This document shows positions 1 through 8,371 of a DNA stretch of 64,000 bases, one piece after another. A model generated the notes under the pieces. It made no database searches. It saw only the letters and a program-made list of their open reading frames with translations, and had not been told where the DNA came from. The stretch spans positions 7,343,501-7,407,500 of the forward strand of contig NZ_LT629775.1 of NCBI RefSeq assembly GCF_900105395.1, read 5' to 3'. Source of the DNA: Streptomyces sp. TLI_053. Lineage in GTDB: Bacteria; Actinomycetota; Actinomycetes; Streptomycetales; Streptomycetaceae. How positions within the stretch are numbered: position 1 is the first letter of the stretch; each line of letters begins with the position of its first letter. A program made the position numbers and the translations under genes.

Positions 1-287
1 TCGGTCTGCCGCGCTCGCTCAGCGGCAAGGAGGGCCCGGCGGCGGAGAAGGTCCGCGGCTACGCGGTCAGGCTGGCCGGCCGGCTCTGGCCGGTCCCGGT
101 CCGGCTGGTCGACGAGCGGATGTCGACCGTGACCGCGACCCACGGGCTGCGCGCCTCGGGGGTCAAGGCCAAGAAGGGCCGCTCGGTGGTCGACCAGGCC
201 GCCGCGGTGGTGATCCTGCAGACCGCCCTTGAGTCCGAACGGGTGAGCGGACGCCCGCCCGGTGAGAGCGTCGAGGCGGCGGGCTGA
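1..287 (+). CDS. ruvX: Holliday junction resolvase-like RuvX/YqgF, C-terminal part
   Basis: The window opens inside this gene; the frame reads from base 3 to a TGA at 285-287, giving the last 94 residues. The tail contains VRLVDERMSTVTA followed by KKGRSVVDQAAAVVILQ, the pattern of the RuvX/YqgF family, whose acidic residues (E/D of LVDERMST and D of VVDQAAA) form part of the RNase H-like active site. Family members are linked to Holliday junction resolution and to 16S rRNA 5' end maturation. Its position just before mltG and the shikimate genes is the usual actinobacterial order. The N-terminal half lies outside the window. Confidence 0.9.
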   Translation, partial: GLPRSLSGKEGPAAEKVRGYAVRLAGRLWPVPVRLVDERMSTVTATHGLRASGVKAKKGRSVVDQAAAVVILQTALESERVSGRPPGESVEAAG

Positions 288-310
288 CCGGCCTGCTCTA
301 ACGTCCCGGT

Positions 311-346
311 GAGGGGTCCGTGCGGACGCGTCCGCACGGACCCCTC
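311..346. repeat. Perfect 36-bp palindrome between ruvX and mltG
   Basis: Bases 311-328 are the exact reverse complement of 329-346, with arms starting GAGGGGTCCG and no spacer. As RNA it would form a 16-bp GC-rich stem with a 4-nt loop, but no T tract follows. It may be a Rho-independent-like terminator of the ruvX transcript or a protein-binding site upstream of the first mltG gene, whose start is 51 bases downstream. Confidence 0.75.
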
Positions 347-396
347 TGCCATTGCCGTCGTGCCGCACGCCGTGCGGACCGCCGAGGGGGCGTGCC

Positions 397-1671
397 GTGA
401 CCGATCTGGACCTCACACCCGGCCTGAGCCCCGGCCACCTCGGTGCGCCGGTGATCGAACCGGAGGGCCGTCCGCCGGGCCCGCCCGCCCCGCGCCCCGA
501 ACCGCCGGACCCGCACCGGCGGCGCAACGGGCTGGCCTGTCTGTTGACCGCGCTGTCGCTGGTGGTCGTGTTCGGCGGGATCGGGCTGGCGGGCTTCAGC
601 TGGATCCAGGGGCAGCGCAAGCCGCCGGCCGCCGCCGACTTCGCGGGCGGCGGCTCCGGATCGGTGCAGGTCTCGGTGCCCGAAGGGGCCGGCCTCAGCC
701 AGATCGCCTCCGCCCTGGTGCGCAACGGCGTGGTGGCCAGCTCGCTGGCCTTCACCCGGGCGGCGAAGGGCAGTGCGGCGGCGGCCGGGCGGATCCAGCC
801 GGGCACGTACACCCTGCGGCAGCGGATGTCGGCGGCCGCGGCGCTCGCCGTCCTGGTCGACCCGGCGAACGCCAACGGTCTGACCATCCCCGAGGGCTGG
901 CGCGGCAGCCAGATCTACGCGGCGATCGACAAGAAGCTGCGGCTGGCCGAGGGCACCACCGAGCAGACCGCCAAGGACCAGGCCGCCGAGCTGGGCCTGC
1001 CGGAGACCGCCAACGGCACCCCCGAGGGCTATCTGTTCCCCGCGACCTACAGCGTCACCGAGGACACCACCGCCGCCGAACTGCTGAAGCAGATGGTCGA
1101 CCGGGCGGGGAAGGAGTTCGCCCGGGACGACGCGGAGGTCGTCGCGACCAATCTCGGGCAGAGCCTGTACGGACTGGTGACCATCGCCAGCATGGTCCAG
1201 GGCGAGGCCGACAACTCGGAGGACATGGCCAAGGTCGCGCGGGTGATCTACAACCGGCTGGCCAAGAACATGCCGCTCCAGCTGGACTCCACCATCAACT
1301 ACGCGCTCGGACGCTCCACGCTGAACACCAGCGTCACGGACACCCGGCTGGACTCGCCCTACAACACCTACAAGCACGCCGGGCTGCCGCCGACCCCGAT
1401 CTCCAACCCGGGGCGGCAGGCGATCATGGCGGCGGTGGACCCGGCGCCGGGGGACTGGCTCTACTTCGTGACCGTGAAGCCCGGGGACACCCGGTTCACC
1501 GACAGTTTCGAGGTGCAGCAGAAGAACGTCGCCGAGTTCAACGCGACCCGGGCCGCGAGCCCGTCCGCCACGGCCTCCGGCTCGGCCCCGGCGTCGGGGA
1601 CGGGCTCCGGGTCGGCGCCCGCGTCGGCCTCCGCCGGGGCGGGGGCGTCCCCGGGGGCGGGCGGTCACTGA
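397..1671 (+). CDS. Endolytic transglycosylase MltG-like protein (first of two tandem copies)
   Basis: A membrane-anchored peptidoglycan lytic transglycosylase of the YceG/MltG family, expected to cleave nascent glycan strands at the outer face of the membrane. The 424-residue product has a Pro-rich cytoplasmic N-terminus, one transmembrane segment at about residues 44-70, and a MltG domain to about residue 390. The domain holds ASMVQGE (the conserved catalytic Glu of the family is probably E270), VARVIYNRL and NTYKHAGLPPTPISNPG. The C-terminus is a Ser/Ala/Gly-rich tail. GTG 397 was chosen because GAGGGGG precedes it and because the product then starts VTDLDL, matching the MTDLGR start of the next paralogue; the frame stays open upstream to 352. 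In this position most actinobacteria carry one mltG, so a second adjacent copy is unusual. Confidence 0.85.
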   Translation: MTDLDLTPGLSPGHLGAPVIEPEGRPPGPPAPRPEPPDPHRRRNGLACLLTALSLVVVFGGIGLAGFSWIQGQRKPPAAADFAGGGSGSVQVSVPEGAGLSQIASALVRNGVVASSLAFTRAAKGSAAAAGRIQPGTYTLRQRMSAAAALAVLVDPANANGLTIPEGWRGSQIYAAIDKKLRLAEGTTEQTAKDQAAELGLPETANGTPEGYLFPATYSVTEDTTAAELLKQMVDRAGKEFARDDAEVVATNLGQSLYGLVTIASMVQGEADNSEDMAKVARVIYNRLAKNMPLQLDSTINYALGRSTLNTSVTDTRLDSPYNTYKHAGLPPTPISNPGRQAIMAAVDPAPGDWLYFVTVKPGDTRFTDSFEVQQKNVAEFNATRAASPSATASGSAPASGTGSGSAPASASAGAGASPGAGGH

Positions 1672-1827
1672 GCGCAGCGGCTGCGGCCCCGGCCGGACGG
1701 TCGACTGCGGTACGGTAGCGTCTCCGTCCAGGTGTTGCGCTAGCACGCCGGTTCGACAAGCAGCCGGGACGCCGTCCCGGGCGACCGGGCCGATCCTCCG
1801 GTCGTCTCCGTCGGTATAAGGGGATCA

Positions 1828-3867
1828 ATGACCGATCTGGGTCGGGGCTACGGCCCCCAGGGCTCCGAGCCGTGGCAACCGGGAGACCCCGGGTACGGCG
1901 GTCAGCAGCCGGTCCCCGGTCAGCAGGACGGGCAGTGGCAGCAGAATCCCCAGCAGCAGCAGCAGCAGCAGTACGGCGACGGCGGCCAGGGCATGGGGCA
2001 GCAGGGCTATCCCCAGCAGCAGGGCGTTCAGGGGCAGCAGCAGTACGGCGCCGCTCAGCAGGGCTATCCGCAGCAGCAGGGTATGGGCGGTCAGCAGGGT
2101 TACCCCCAGCAGGGCATGGGCCAGCAGGGCTATCCCCAGCAGGGGATGGGCCAGCAGGGCATGGGCGGTCAGCAGGGTTACCCGCAGCAGGGGATGGGTC
2201 AGCAGGGCTATCCGCAGCAGCAGGGCGTTCAGGGGCAGCAGCAGCAGTACGGCGGCGGTCAGCAGGGCTACCCCCAGCAGGGGATGGGCCAGCAGGGGAT
2301 GGGTCAGCAGGGCTATCCGCAGCAGCAGGGTGGCCAGGGGCAGCAGCAGTACGGCGGCGGTCAGCAGGGTTACCCCCAGCAGGGCACGGGCCAGCAGCAG
2401 ATGCCCCAGCAGGGCGCCCCACAGCCGATGCCGCAGCAGCCCCAGCAGGGCGTGCCTCCGCAGCAGATGCCGCAGCAGGGTGCGCCGGGCGGCCCCGGCC
2501 GGGGCGCGCCGGCTGAGCAGAAGCAGCCGGCCGCGGCGCGGCCCGCGGGCCCCGGGCCGGACGGCATCGACTGGGAGGCGGAGGCCGCCGCGCTCGAGGC
2601 CGGGGCCGACCCGGTCGGCGCCGGCGAGGAGGCCGGGCACGCCGAGGACGAGTGGGACGGCCAGGAGGGCGAGTACGCCGAGGACGAGTACCGCGGCGAC
2701 GGTTCCGACGAGGACGGGAGCGGCTTCCTCGGCGAGGAGGACCAGTCCCGCGAGGCCAAGAAGAAGCGCAAGGAGAACGGCAAGAAGTCGGGCCGGCGCA
2801 ACGGTGGCGCCTGCCTGGTCGTCGCACTGGTCCTGCTCGGCATCATGGGCGGCGCCGGCTGGTGGGGCTACGGCTTCTACAAGGACCACTTCGGCCCGCC
2901 GCCGGACTTCCCGGGCCCGGGCACCGGCTCGGTGAAGGTCGAGATCAAGCAGGGCGCGGCGGGCAGCCAGATGGGCCTGGCGCTGAAGCAGGCCGGTGTG
3001 GTCAAGAGCGTCGACGCCTTCAGCAAGGCCTGCGAGAAGAACGTCAAGTGCTCCACCATCCAGCCCGGCACCTACAGCATGCCGACGGAGATGTCCGCCG
3101 ACGGCGCGGTGCAGTTCCTGGTGGACGCCAACGGCGGTGAGAAGCTGATCGTCCAGGAGGGCCTGACCGCCGCGGCCACCTACGTCAAGATCGACGACAA
3201 GCTGAAGCTGGCCAAGGGCACCACCGCGGCCGTCGCCAAGGAGCAGGTGGCCACGCTCGGCCTCCCGCCCTACGCCAACGGCAACATCGAGGGCTTCCTC
3301 TGGCCGACGCGCTACTCGATCACCGACGGCATGAAGCCCGAGGAACTGCTCAAGCAGATGGTGAAGAACGCCGTCGACCGCTACGCGAGCCTGGACGCGG
3401 AGGCGTCCAAGATCGGGCTGAAGACCGGCTACGAGGTGGTCATCGAGGCCAGCATCCTGCAGGCCGAGGGCAACAACCCCGAGGACTTCGCCAAGATGGC
3501 CCGGACCATCCAGAACCGCCTGGCGGACAAGGGCAAGGTCAACGGCAAGCTCGGCATGGACACCACGCTGCAGTACGCGCTGGGCCGCAAGACGCTGGAC
3601 AAGAAGGACATCAACGACGCGTCCAACAAGTACAACACCTACTACAACGCCGGCCTGCCGCCGACCCCGATCTCCAACCCGGGCGACGCTGCGCTGAAGG
3701 CCACGCTGAACCCGGCGGACGGCAAGTGGCTGTACTTCATCGCGATGTCGCCGACCCAGACCCTCTTCGCGGAGACGGACGCGGAGCACGCCAAGAACGT
3801 CGAGTCCTACTGCCTGGCGGCGGGGCAGAAGTTCGACGCGGCCTCGGTCCACTGCACCACCAAGTGA
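1828..3867 (+). CDS. mltG: Endolytic transglycosylase MltG with long Gln/Gly-rich N-terminal region
   Basis: Second MltG/YceG-family protein (679 residues). Residues about 20-230 are a low-complexity cytoplasmic region built from QQGYPQQ, GMGQQ and GVQGQQQ units. A Glu/Asp-rich acidic stretch (about 250-310) and a KKKRKENGKK basic patch lead into a transmembrane segment at about 325-350. The extracytoplasmic MltG domain (about 385-679) keeps the family signatures ASILQAE (probable catalytic E547), NTYYNAGLPPTPISNPG and WLYFIAM. Two Cys pairs (ACEKNVKC, and YC...HC near the end) are absent from the first copy. ATG 1828 has AAGGGGA upstream. It is probably the true mltG of the locus, since it is the larger copy and adjoins aroE; the Q-rich cytoplasmic tail could mediate assembly with division or polar-growth proteins (inference). 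Confidence 0.87.
   Translation: MTDLGRGYGPQGSEPWQPGDPGYGGQQPVPGQQDGQWQQNPQQQQQQQYGDGGQGMGQQGYPQQQGVQGQQQYGAAQQGYPQQQGMGGQQGYPQQGMGQQGYPQQGMGQQGMGGQQGYPQQGMGQQGYPQQQGVQGQQQQYGGGQQGYPQQGMGQQGMGQQGYPQQQGGQGQQQYGGGQQGYPQQGTGQQQMPQQGAPQPMPQQPQQGVPPQQMPQQGAPGGPGRGAPAEQKQPAAARPAGPGPDGIDWEAEAAALEAGADPVGAGEEAGHAEDEWDGQEGEYAEDEYRGDGSDEDGSGFLGEEDQSREAKKKRKENGKKSGRRNGGACLVVALVLLGIMGGAGWWGYGFYKDHFGPPPDFPGPGTGSVKVEIKQGAAGSQMGLALKQAGVVKSVDAFSKACEKNVKCSTIQPGTYSMPTEMSADGAVQFLVDANGGEKLIVQEGLTAAATYVKIDDKLKLAKGTTAAVAKEQVATLGLPPYANGNIEGFLWPTRYSITDGMKPEELLKQMVKNAVDRYASLDAEASKIGLKTGYEVVIEASILQAEGNNPEDFAKMARTIQNRLADKGKVNGKLGMDTTLQYALGRKTLDKKDINDASNKYNTYYNAGLPPTPISNPGDAALKATLNPADGKWLYFIAMSPTQTLFAETDAEHAKNVESYCLAAGQKFDAASVHCTTK
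1951..2500 (+). repeat. Imperfect tandem repeats encoding the Q/G/P-rich region of MltG
   Basis: About 550 bases of degenerate repeats built on CAGCAGGG(C/T)TA(T/C)CC, CAGCAG runs and GGCATGGG(C/T)CAG. Units such as CAGCAGGGCTATCC and GGGGCAGCAGCAGTACGGC recur many times in near-identical form. The reading frame is kept throughout. Such tracts expand and contract by slippage, so length is likely to vary between strains. Confidence 0.85.
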
Positions 3868-3901
3868 CGACCGCCGGCAGGCGGCGGAGGAAGTGACCAG
3901 C

Positions 3902-4732
3902 GTGACCAGCAAGCACCGGGCGGCCGTCCTCGGCTCGCCGATCGCCCACTCGCTCTCGCCCGCCCTGCACCGGGCCGCCTTCGCGGCGCTCGGACTGGAC
4001 GGCTGGCGCTACGACCGGTTCGAGGTCGACGAGGCCGGCCTGCCCGGCTTCGTCGCCGGGCTGGACGAGGCCGAGTGGACCGGCTGCTCGCTGACCATGC
4101 CGCTCAAGCGGGCGGTGATCCCGCTGCTCGACGAGGTCAGCGACACCGCCCGGACGGTCGACGCGGTGAACACCCTGGTGTTCACCGCCGACGGCCGGCG
4201 CGAGGGCCACAACACGGACGTGCCCGGCCTGGTCAACGCGCTGCGCGAACGCGGCATCACCGAGGTGCCGGCGGCGGCGGTGCTCGGCGCCGGGGCGACC
4301 GCCTCCTCGGCGCTGGCCGCGCTGGCCCGGCTCGGCGCCCGCGAGGTGACCGTCTACGTCCGCACCCCCGAGCGGGCCCGGGAGATGGCCGCGCTGGGCG
4401 AACGGCTCGGCGTGGCGGTGCGCACCGCCGACTGGGAGCGCGGTGCCGGGGCGCTGGAGCACCCGCTCACGGTGGCCACCACCCCGGCCGGGGCGACCGA
4501 CGCCTTCGCCGAGGGGCTGACCGCCGGGCCGGGCGCGCTCTTCGACGTGCTGTACCACCCGTGGCCGACCGCGCTGGCGGCCGCCTGCGCGGACCGCGGG
4601 GCGACCGTGCTGGGCGGCCTCGACCTGCTGGTGCACCAGGCGGTGCTGCAGAGCGAGCTCTTCACCGGGCGCACTCCCGGTCCGCTGGCGGCGGTCCGCG
4701 CGGCCGGCGAGGCGGCGCTCGCGGCGGGCTGA
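3902..4732 (+). CDS. aroE: Shikimate dehydrogenase
   Basis: NADP-dependent reduction of 3-dehydroshikimate to shikimate. The N-terminus carries the substrate-binding signature GSPIAHSLSPALHRAAF, then LTMPLK (catalytic Lys), NTLVF and HNTDVPG (Asp partner), and a Rossmann domain from about residue 120 with VLGAGATASSALAAL. About 276 residues, the usual size. Two in-frame GTG codons exist, at 3893 and 3902; GGAGG at 3886-3890 sits only 2 bases before the first but 11 before the second, so 3902 is preferred. It follows mltG by 34 bases and may be co-transcribed with it. Confidence 0.93.
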   Translation: MTSKHRAAVLGSPIAHSLSPALHRAAFAALGLDGWRYDRFEVDEAGLPGFVAGLDEAEWTGCSLTMPLKRAVIPLLDEVSDTARTVDAVNTLVFTADGRREGHNTDVPGLVNALRERGITEVPAAAVLGAGATASSALAALARLGAREVTVYVRTPERAREMAALGERLGVAVRTADWERGAGALEHPLTVATTPAGATDAFAEGLTAGPGALFDVLYHPWPTALAAACADRGATVLGGLDLLVHQAVLQSELFTGRTPGPLAAVRAAGEAALAAG

Positions 4733-5013
4733 CCGCCGCCCGCGCCGTGGGGTGGTGCACGGACGGTGTGCTTCCGCGGTGCGCCCGCCGTGCCCGTACC
4801 GTGCGCCCTTCGTGCCCGGGGTGCGGCGGTGTCCCGCCGGCGGGCCGTCGGCCCCGCGGTGACCGGCCATTCGCGTCCGCCGGTCGGCCGAATGATGTCC
4901 GGTGATCGGACTCCAGGTCCGGTCGGTCGTCCGGCATGAAAGGATTCGGGCAGAGAAGGCACGCCCGGACGGGTGCGGCAGCCCCGCACCGGTCCGCTGA
5001 TGAAGGAGCTCCG

Positions 5014-6198
5014 TTGGGTACGTTGCGCTGGCTGACGGCGGGGGAGTCGCACGGCCCCGCACTCGTCGCGACGCTGGAGGGCCTGCCGGCCGGTGTACCG
5101 GTCACCACCGCGGTGGTGGCCGACGCCCTGGCGCGCCGCCGGCTCGGTTACGGTCGCGGCGCACGGATGAAGTTCGAGCAGGACGAGGTGACCTTCCTCG
5201 GCGGCGTCCGGCACGGGCTCACCATGGGCAGCCCGGTGGCCGTCATGGTCGGCAACACCGAGTGGCCGAAGTGGGAGCAGGTCATGTCGGCCGACCCGGT
5301 CGACCCCGAGGTGCTGGCCGGTCTCGGCCGCAACGAGGCGCTGACCCGCCCGCGTCCCGGTCACGCGGACCTGGCCGGTATGCAGAAGTACTCGATCGAC
5401 GAGGCCCGCCCGATCCTGGAGCGCGCCAGCGCCCGGGAGACCGCCGCCCGGGTCGCGCTCGGCGCCGTCGCCCGCTCCTACCTCAAGGAGACCTGCGGCA
5501 TCGAGATCGTCAGCCACGTGGTCGAGCTGGCCGCCGCCAAGGCCCCGGCCGGTGTGCTGCCGCTGCCCTCCGACGAGGCGAAGCTGGACGCCGACCCGGT
5601 GCGCTGCCTGGACGCCGACGCGTCGAAGGCGATGGTCGCCGAGATCGACCAGGCCCACAAGGACGGCGACACGCTCGGCGGCGTCGTCGAGGTCCTCGCC
5701 TACGGCGTGCCGGTCGGCCTCGGCTCGCACGTGCACTGGGACCGCCGCCTGGACGCCCGGCTGGCCGCCGCGCTGATGGGCATCCAGGCGATCAAGGGCG
5801 TCGAGGTCGGCGACGGCTTCGACCTCGCCCGCGTCCCCGGCTCGCAGGCGCACGACGAGATCGTGCCGGGCCCCGACGGCGCCAAGCGCGTCTCCGGCCG
5901 CTCCGGCGGCACCGAGGGCGGTCTGTCCACCGGCGAGCTGCTGCGGGTCCGCGCCGCGATGAAGCCGATCGCGACCGTCCCGCGCGCGCTGCGCACCGTG
6001 GACGTGCGCACCGGCGAGCCCGCCAAGGCGCACCACCAGCGTTCCGACGTCTGCGCGGTGCCGGCGGCCGGCATCGTCGCCGAGGCGATGGTGGCCCTGG
6101 TGCTCGCGGACGCGGTGAACGAGAAGTTCGGTGGCGACCACGTGTCGGAGACCCGGCGCAACGTGCGGAGCTACCTCGACAACCTGATCGTCCGATGA
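5014..6198 (+). CDS. aroC: Chorismate synthase
   Basis: Converts 5-enolpyruvylshikimate-3-phosphate to chorismate using reduced FMN. Family signatures are GESHGPAL near the N-terminus, GRGARMKFEQDEV, RPRPGHADL, RASARETAARVALGA, and SGGTEGGLSTGE near the C-terminus; length 394. TTG 5014 was chosen because AAGGAGCT stands just before it and the product begins at the conserved RWLTAGESHG; the in-frame ATG at 4936 would add 26 residues without family similarity. It starts the aroCKBQ run; the last base pairs overlap aroK (ATGA). Confidence 0.95.
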   Translation: MGTLRWLTAGESHGPALVATLEGLPAGVPVTTAVVADALARRRLGYGRGARMKFEQDEVTFLGGVRHGLTMGSPVAVMVGNTEWPKWEQVMSADPVDPEVLAGLGRNEALTRPRPGHADLAGMQKYSIDEARPILERASARETAARVALGAVARSYLKETCGIEIVSHVVELAAAKAPAGVLPLPSDEAKLDADPVRCLDADASKAMVAEIDQAHKDGDTLGGVVEVLAYGVPVGLGSHVHWDRRLDARLAAALMGIQAIKGVEVGDGFDLARVPGSQAHDEIVPGPDGAKRVSGRSGGTEGGLSTGELLRVRAAMKPIATVPRALRTVDVRTGEPAKAHHQRSDVCAVPAAGIVAEAMVALVLADAVNEKFGGDHVSETRRNVRSYLDNLIVR

Positions 6199-6716
6199 CC
6201 ACTCCGGTCCTCGTGCTGGTCGGCCCGCCCGGCAGTGGCAAGTCCACCGTCGGGCGGGTCGTCGCCGAGCGCCTCGGCGTGGGCTTCCGGGACACCGACG
6301 CCGATGTCGAGGAGCGGGCCGGCAAGCCCATCCCGGACATCTTCGTGGACGAGGGCGAGCCGCACTTCCGCGAGCTGGAGCAGGCGGCCGTGCGCGCCGC
6401 GGCCGGGACCCACGCCGGGGTGCTGGCGCTCGGCGGCGGCGCGGTGATGGCCGGGCCGACCCGTGAGCTGCTGCGCGACCTGCCGGTGGTGTTCCTGGAG
6501 GTCCCGCTCGCCGACGCGGTCAAGCGGGTCGGCCTGGACGCCCCGCGCCCGCTGCTGGCCGTCAACCCGCGGGCCCGCTGGCGCGAGCTGATGGAGGCCC
6601 GCCGCCCCCTCTACCTGGAGGTGGCCACCGCCGTCGTCGACACCGCCGGCCGCACCCCCGAGCAGGTCGCGGACGCCGTACTGGAAGCACTGGAGCTGAA
6701 GACCCCCCATGACTGA
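6195..6716 (+). CDS. aroK: Shikimate kinase
   Basis: Phosphorylates shikimate at the 3-hydroxyl with ATP. The 173-residue product has the P-loop GPPGSGKST (K16), the shikimate-binding DTDADVEE, and the LGGGAV motif of the substrate pocket. The lid Arg region reads RPLLAVNPRARW. The start codon overlaps the aroC stop (ATGA), so translation is probably coupled, and its 3' end overlaps aroB by 8 bases. Confidence 0.95.
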   Translation: MTTPVLVLVGPPGSGKSTVGRVVAERLGVGFRDTDADVEERAGKPIPDIFVDEGEPHFRELEQAAVRAAAGTHAGVLALGGGAVMAGPTRELLRDLPVVFLEVPLADAVKRVGLDAPRPLLAVNPRARWRELMEARRPLYLEVATAVVDTAGRTPEQVADAVLEALELKTPHD

Positions 6717-7800
6717 CACCACCGTCAGGATCCACGTCGGCGGCAGCGCCGGCCACGACCCGTACGACGTGCTGATCGGGCACCAGCTGCTCGGTGAGCT
6801 GTCCCCGCTGATCGGCGCCAGGGCCAAGCGGGTCGCGATCATCCACCCGGAGGCGCTGTCCGCCACCGCCGACGCGATCCGCGAGGACCTGGCCGGCGAG
6901 GGCTACGACGCGATCGCGCTGCAGGTGCCGAACGCCGAGGAGGCGAAGAGCGCCGAGGTGGCCGCGTACTGCTGGTCGGTGCTCGGCCAGACCGGCTTCA
7001 CCCGCAGCGACGTCGTCGTCGGTCTCGGTGGCGGTGCCACCACCGACCTGGCGGGCTTCGTCGCCGCCACCTGGCTGCGCGGGGTGCGCTGGATCTCCAT
7101 GCCCACCACGTTGCTCGGCATGGTCGACGCGGCGGTCGGCGGCAAGACCGGCATCAACATCGCCGAGGGCAAGAACATGGTCGGCGCCTTCCACCCGCCG
7201 GTGGGCGTGCTGGCCGACCTCGACACCCTGGAGACCGTGCCCAAGCACGACTACGTCTCCGGGCTCGCCGAGGTCGTCAAGTGCGGCTTCATCGCCGACC
7301 CGGTCATCCTCGACCTGATCGAGGCCGATCCCGAGGGAGCCAGGACCCCGGCCGGGCCGCACACCGTCGAGCTGATCCGCCGCGCGATCCAGGTCAAGGC
7401 CGACGTGGTCTCCGGGGACCTCAAGGAGTCCGGGCAGCGCGAGATCCTCAACTACGGCCACACCCTGGGCCACGCCATCGAGCGCAACGAGCGCTACAAG
7501 TGGCGGCACGGCGCGGCGATCTCGATCGGCATGGTGTACGCCGCCGAGCTGGGCCGCCTGGCGGGCCGGCTGGACGACGCCACGGCCGACCGGCACCGCT
7601 CGGTGCTGGCCTCGGTCGGTCTGCCGCTGACCTACCGGGCGGACGCCTGGCCGAAGCTGCTGGACGCGATGAAGATCGACAAGAAGTCGCGCGGCGACCT
7701 GATCCGCTTCATCGTGCTGGACGGCCTCGGCAAGACCTCCGTGCTGGAGGGCCCCGACCCGTCGCTGCTGGTCGCCGCCTACGCGGAGGTGTCCGGGTGA
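6709..7800 (+). CDS. aroB: 3-dehydroquinate synthase
   Basis: NAD- and metal-dependent cyclisation of DAHP to 3-dehydroquinate. The 363-residue protein shows GLGGGATTDLAGFVA (NAD site), WISMPTTLLGMVDAAVGGKT and KNMVGAFHPP. Metal ligands are visible in GLAEVVKCGF (Glu), NYGHTLGHAIE (His) and WRHGAAISIGM (His). The ATG lies inside the end of aroK, and its stop overlaps the GTG of aroQ. Confidence 0.96.
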   Translation: MTDTTVRIHVGGSAGHDPYDVLIGHQLLGELSPLIGARAKRVAIIHPEALSATADAIREDLAGEGYDAIALQVPNAEEAKSAEVAAYCWSVLGQTGFTRSDVVVGLGGGATTDLAGFVAATWLRGVRWISMPTTLLGMVDAAVGGKTGINIAEGKNMVGAFHPPVGVLADLDTLETVPKHDYVSGLAEVVKCGFIADPVILDLIEADPEGARTPAGPHTVELIRRAIQVKADVVSGDLKESGQREILNYGHTLGHAIERNERYKWRHGAAISIGMVYAAELGRLAGRLDDATADRHRSVLASVGLPLTYRADAWPKLLDAMKIDKKSRGDLIRFIVLDGLGKTSVLEGPDPSLLVAAYAEVSG

Positions 7801-8237
7801 CCAGGGTGATGGTGCTCAACGGTCCCAACCTGGGCCGGCTGGGCAGCCGCGAGCCCGACGTCTACGGTGCCACCTCGTACGCCGGGCTGGTCGAGCGCTG
7901 CACCGCGCTCGGCAAGGAGTTCGGCTTCGAGGTCGAGGTGCACGAGACCAACTCCGAGCAGCAGATGGTGGAGTGGCTGCACGAGGCCGCCGACGGCCGG
8001 GTGCCGGTGGTGATCAACCCGGGCGCGTTCACCCACTACTCGTACGCGATGCGGGACGCGGCCGCGCAGCGCACCGCGCCGCTGGTCGAGGTGCACATCT
8101 CCAACCCGTACGCCCGGGAGACCTTCCGGCACACCTCGGTGATCGCCGCGGTGGCCTCCGGCACGATCGCCGGGTTCGGGATCGGCTCGTACGAGCTGGC
8201 CCTGCGGGCGCTGGCCGAGCAGCTCGCCGCGGGCTGA
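7797..8237 (+). CDS. aroQ: Type II 3-dehydroquinate dehydratase
   Basis: Dehydrates 3-dehydroquinate to 3-dehydroshikimate; type II enzymes form dodecamers. The 146-residue product starts NGPNLGRLGSREPDVYG, which includes the flexible lid and catalytic Tyr. It continues with INPGAFTHYSYAMRDA (catalytic His region) and EVHISNPYARETFRHTS. GTG 7797 overlaps the aroB stop in a GTGA, giving a translationally coupled end to the aro run. Confidence 0.95.
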   Translation: MTRVMVLNGPNLGRLGSREPDVYGATSYAGLVERCTALGKEFGFEVEVHETNSEQQMVEWLHEAADGRVPVVINPGAFTHYSYAMRDAAAQRTAPLVEVHISNPYARETFRHTSVIAAVASGTIAGFGIGSYELALRALAEQLAAG

Positions 8238-8300
8238 CGCCGGGGCGCCCGTCGGGTGACCGGCCCGGTGCGGCGGTGGTGCGGTTGGTGGTGCGGCGGT

Positions 8301-8333
8301 GGTGCGGCGGTGGGCTGTGTCCACCGCCGCACC
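8301..8333 (+). terminator. Hairpin after aroQ
   Basis: GGTGCGGCGGTGG (8301-8313) pairs with CCACCGCCGCACC (8321-8333) around a 7-base loop, a 13-bp stem with no clear T tract. It ends 38 bases before the next gene and probably closes the aro transcription unit. Confidence 0.6.
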
Positions 8334-8371
8334 GCCGTGTAGTGTCCCGCTGAAGGAAGTCGGGAGGTGCC

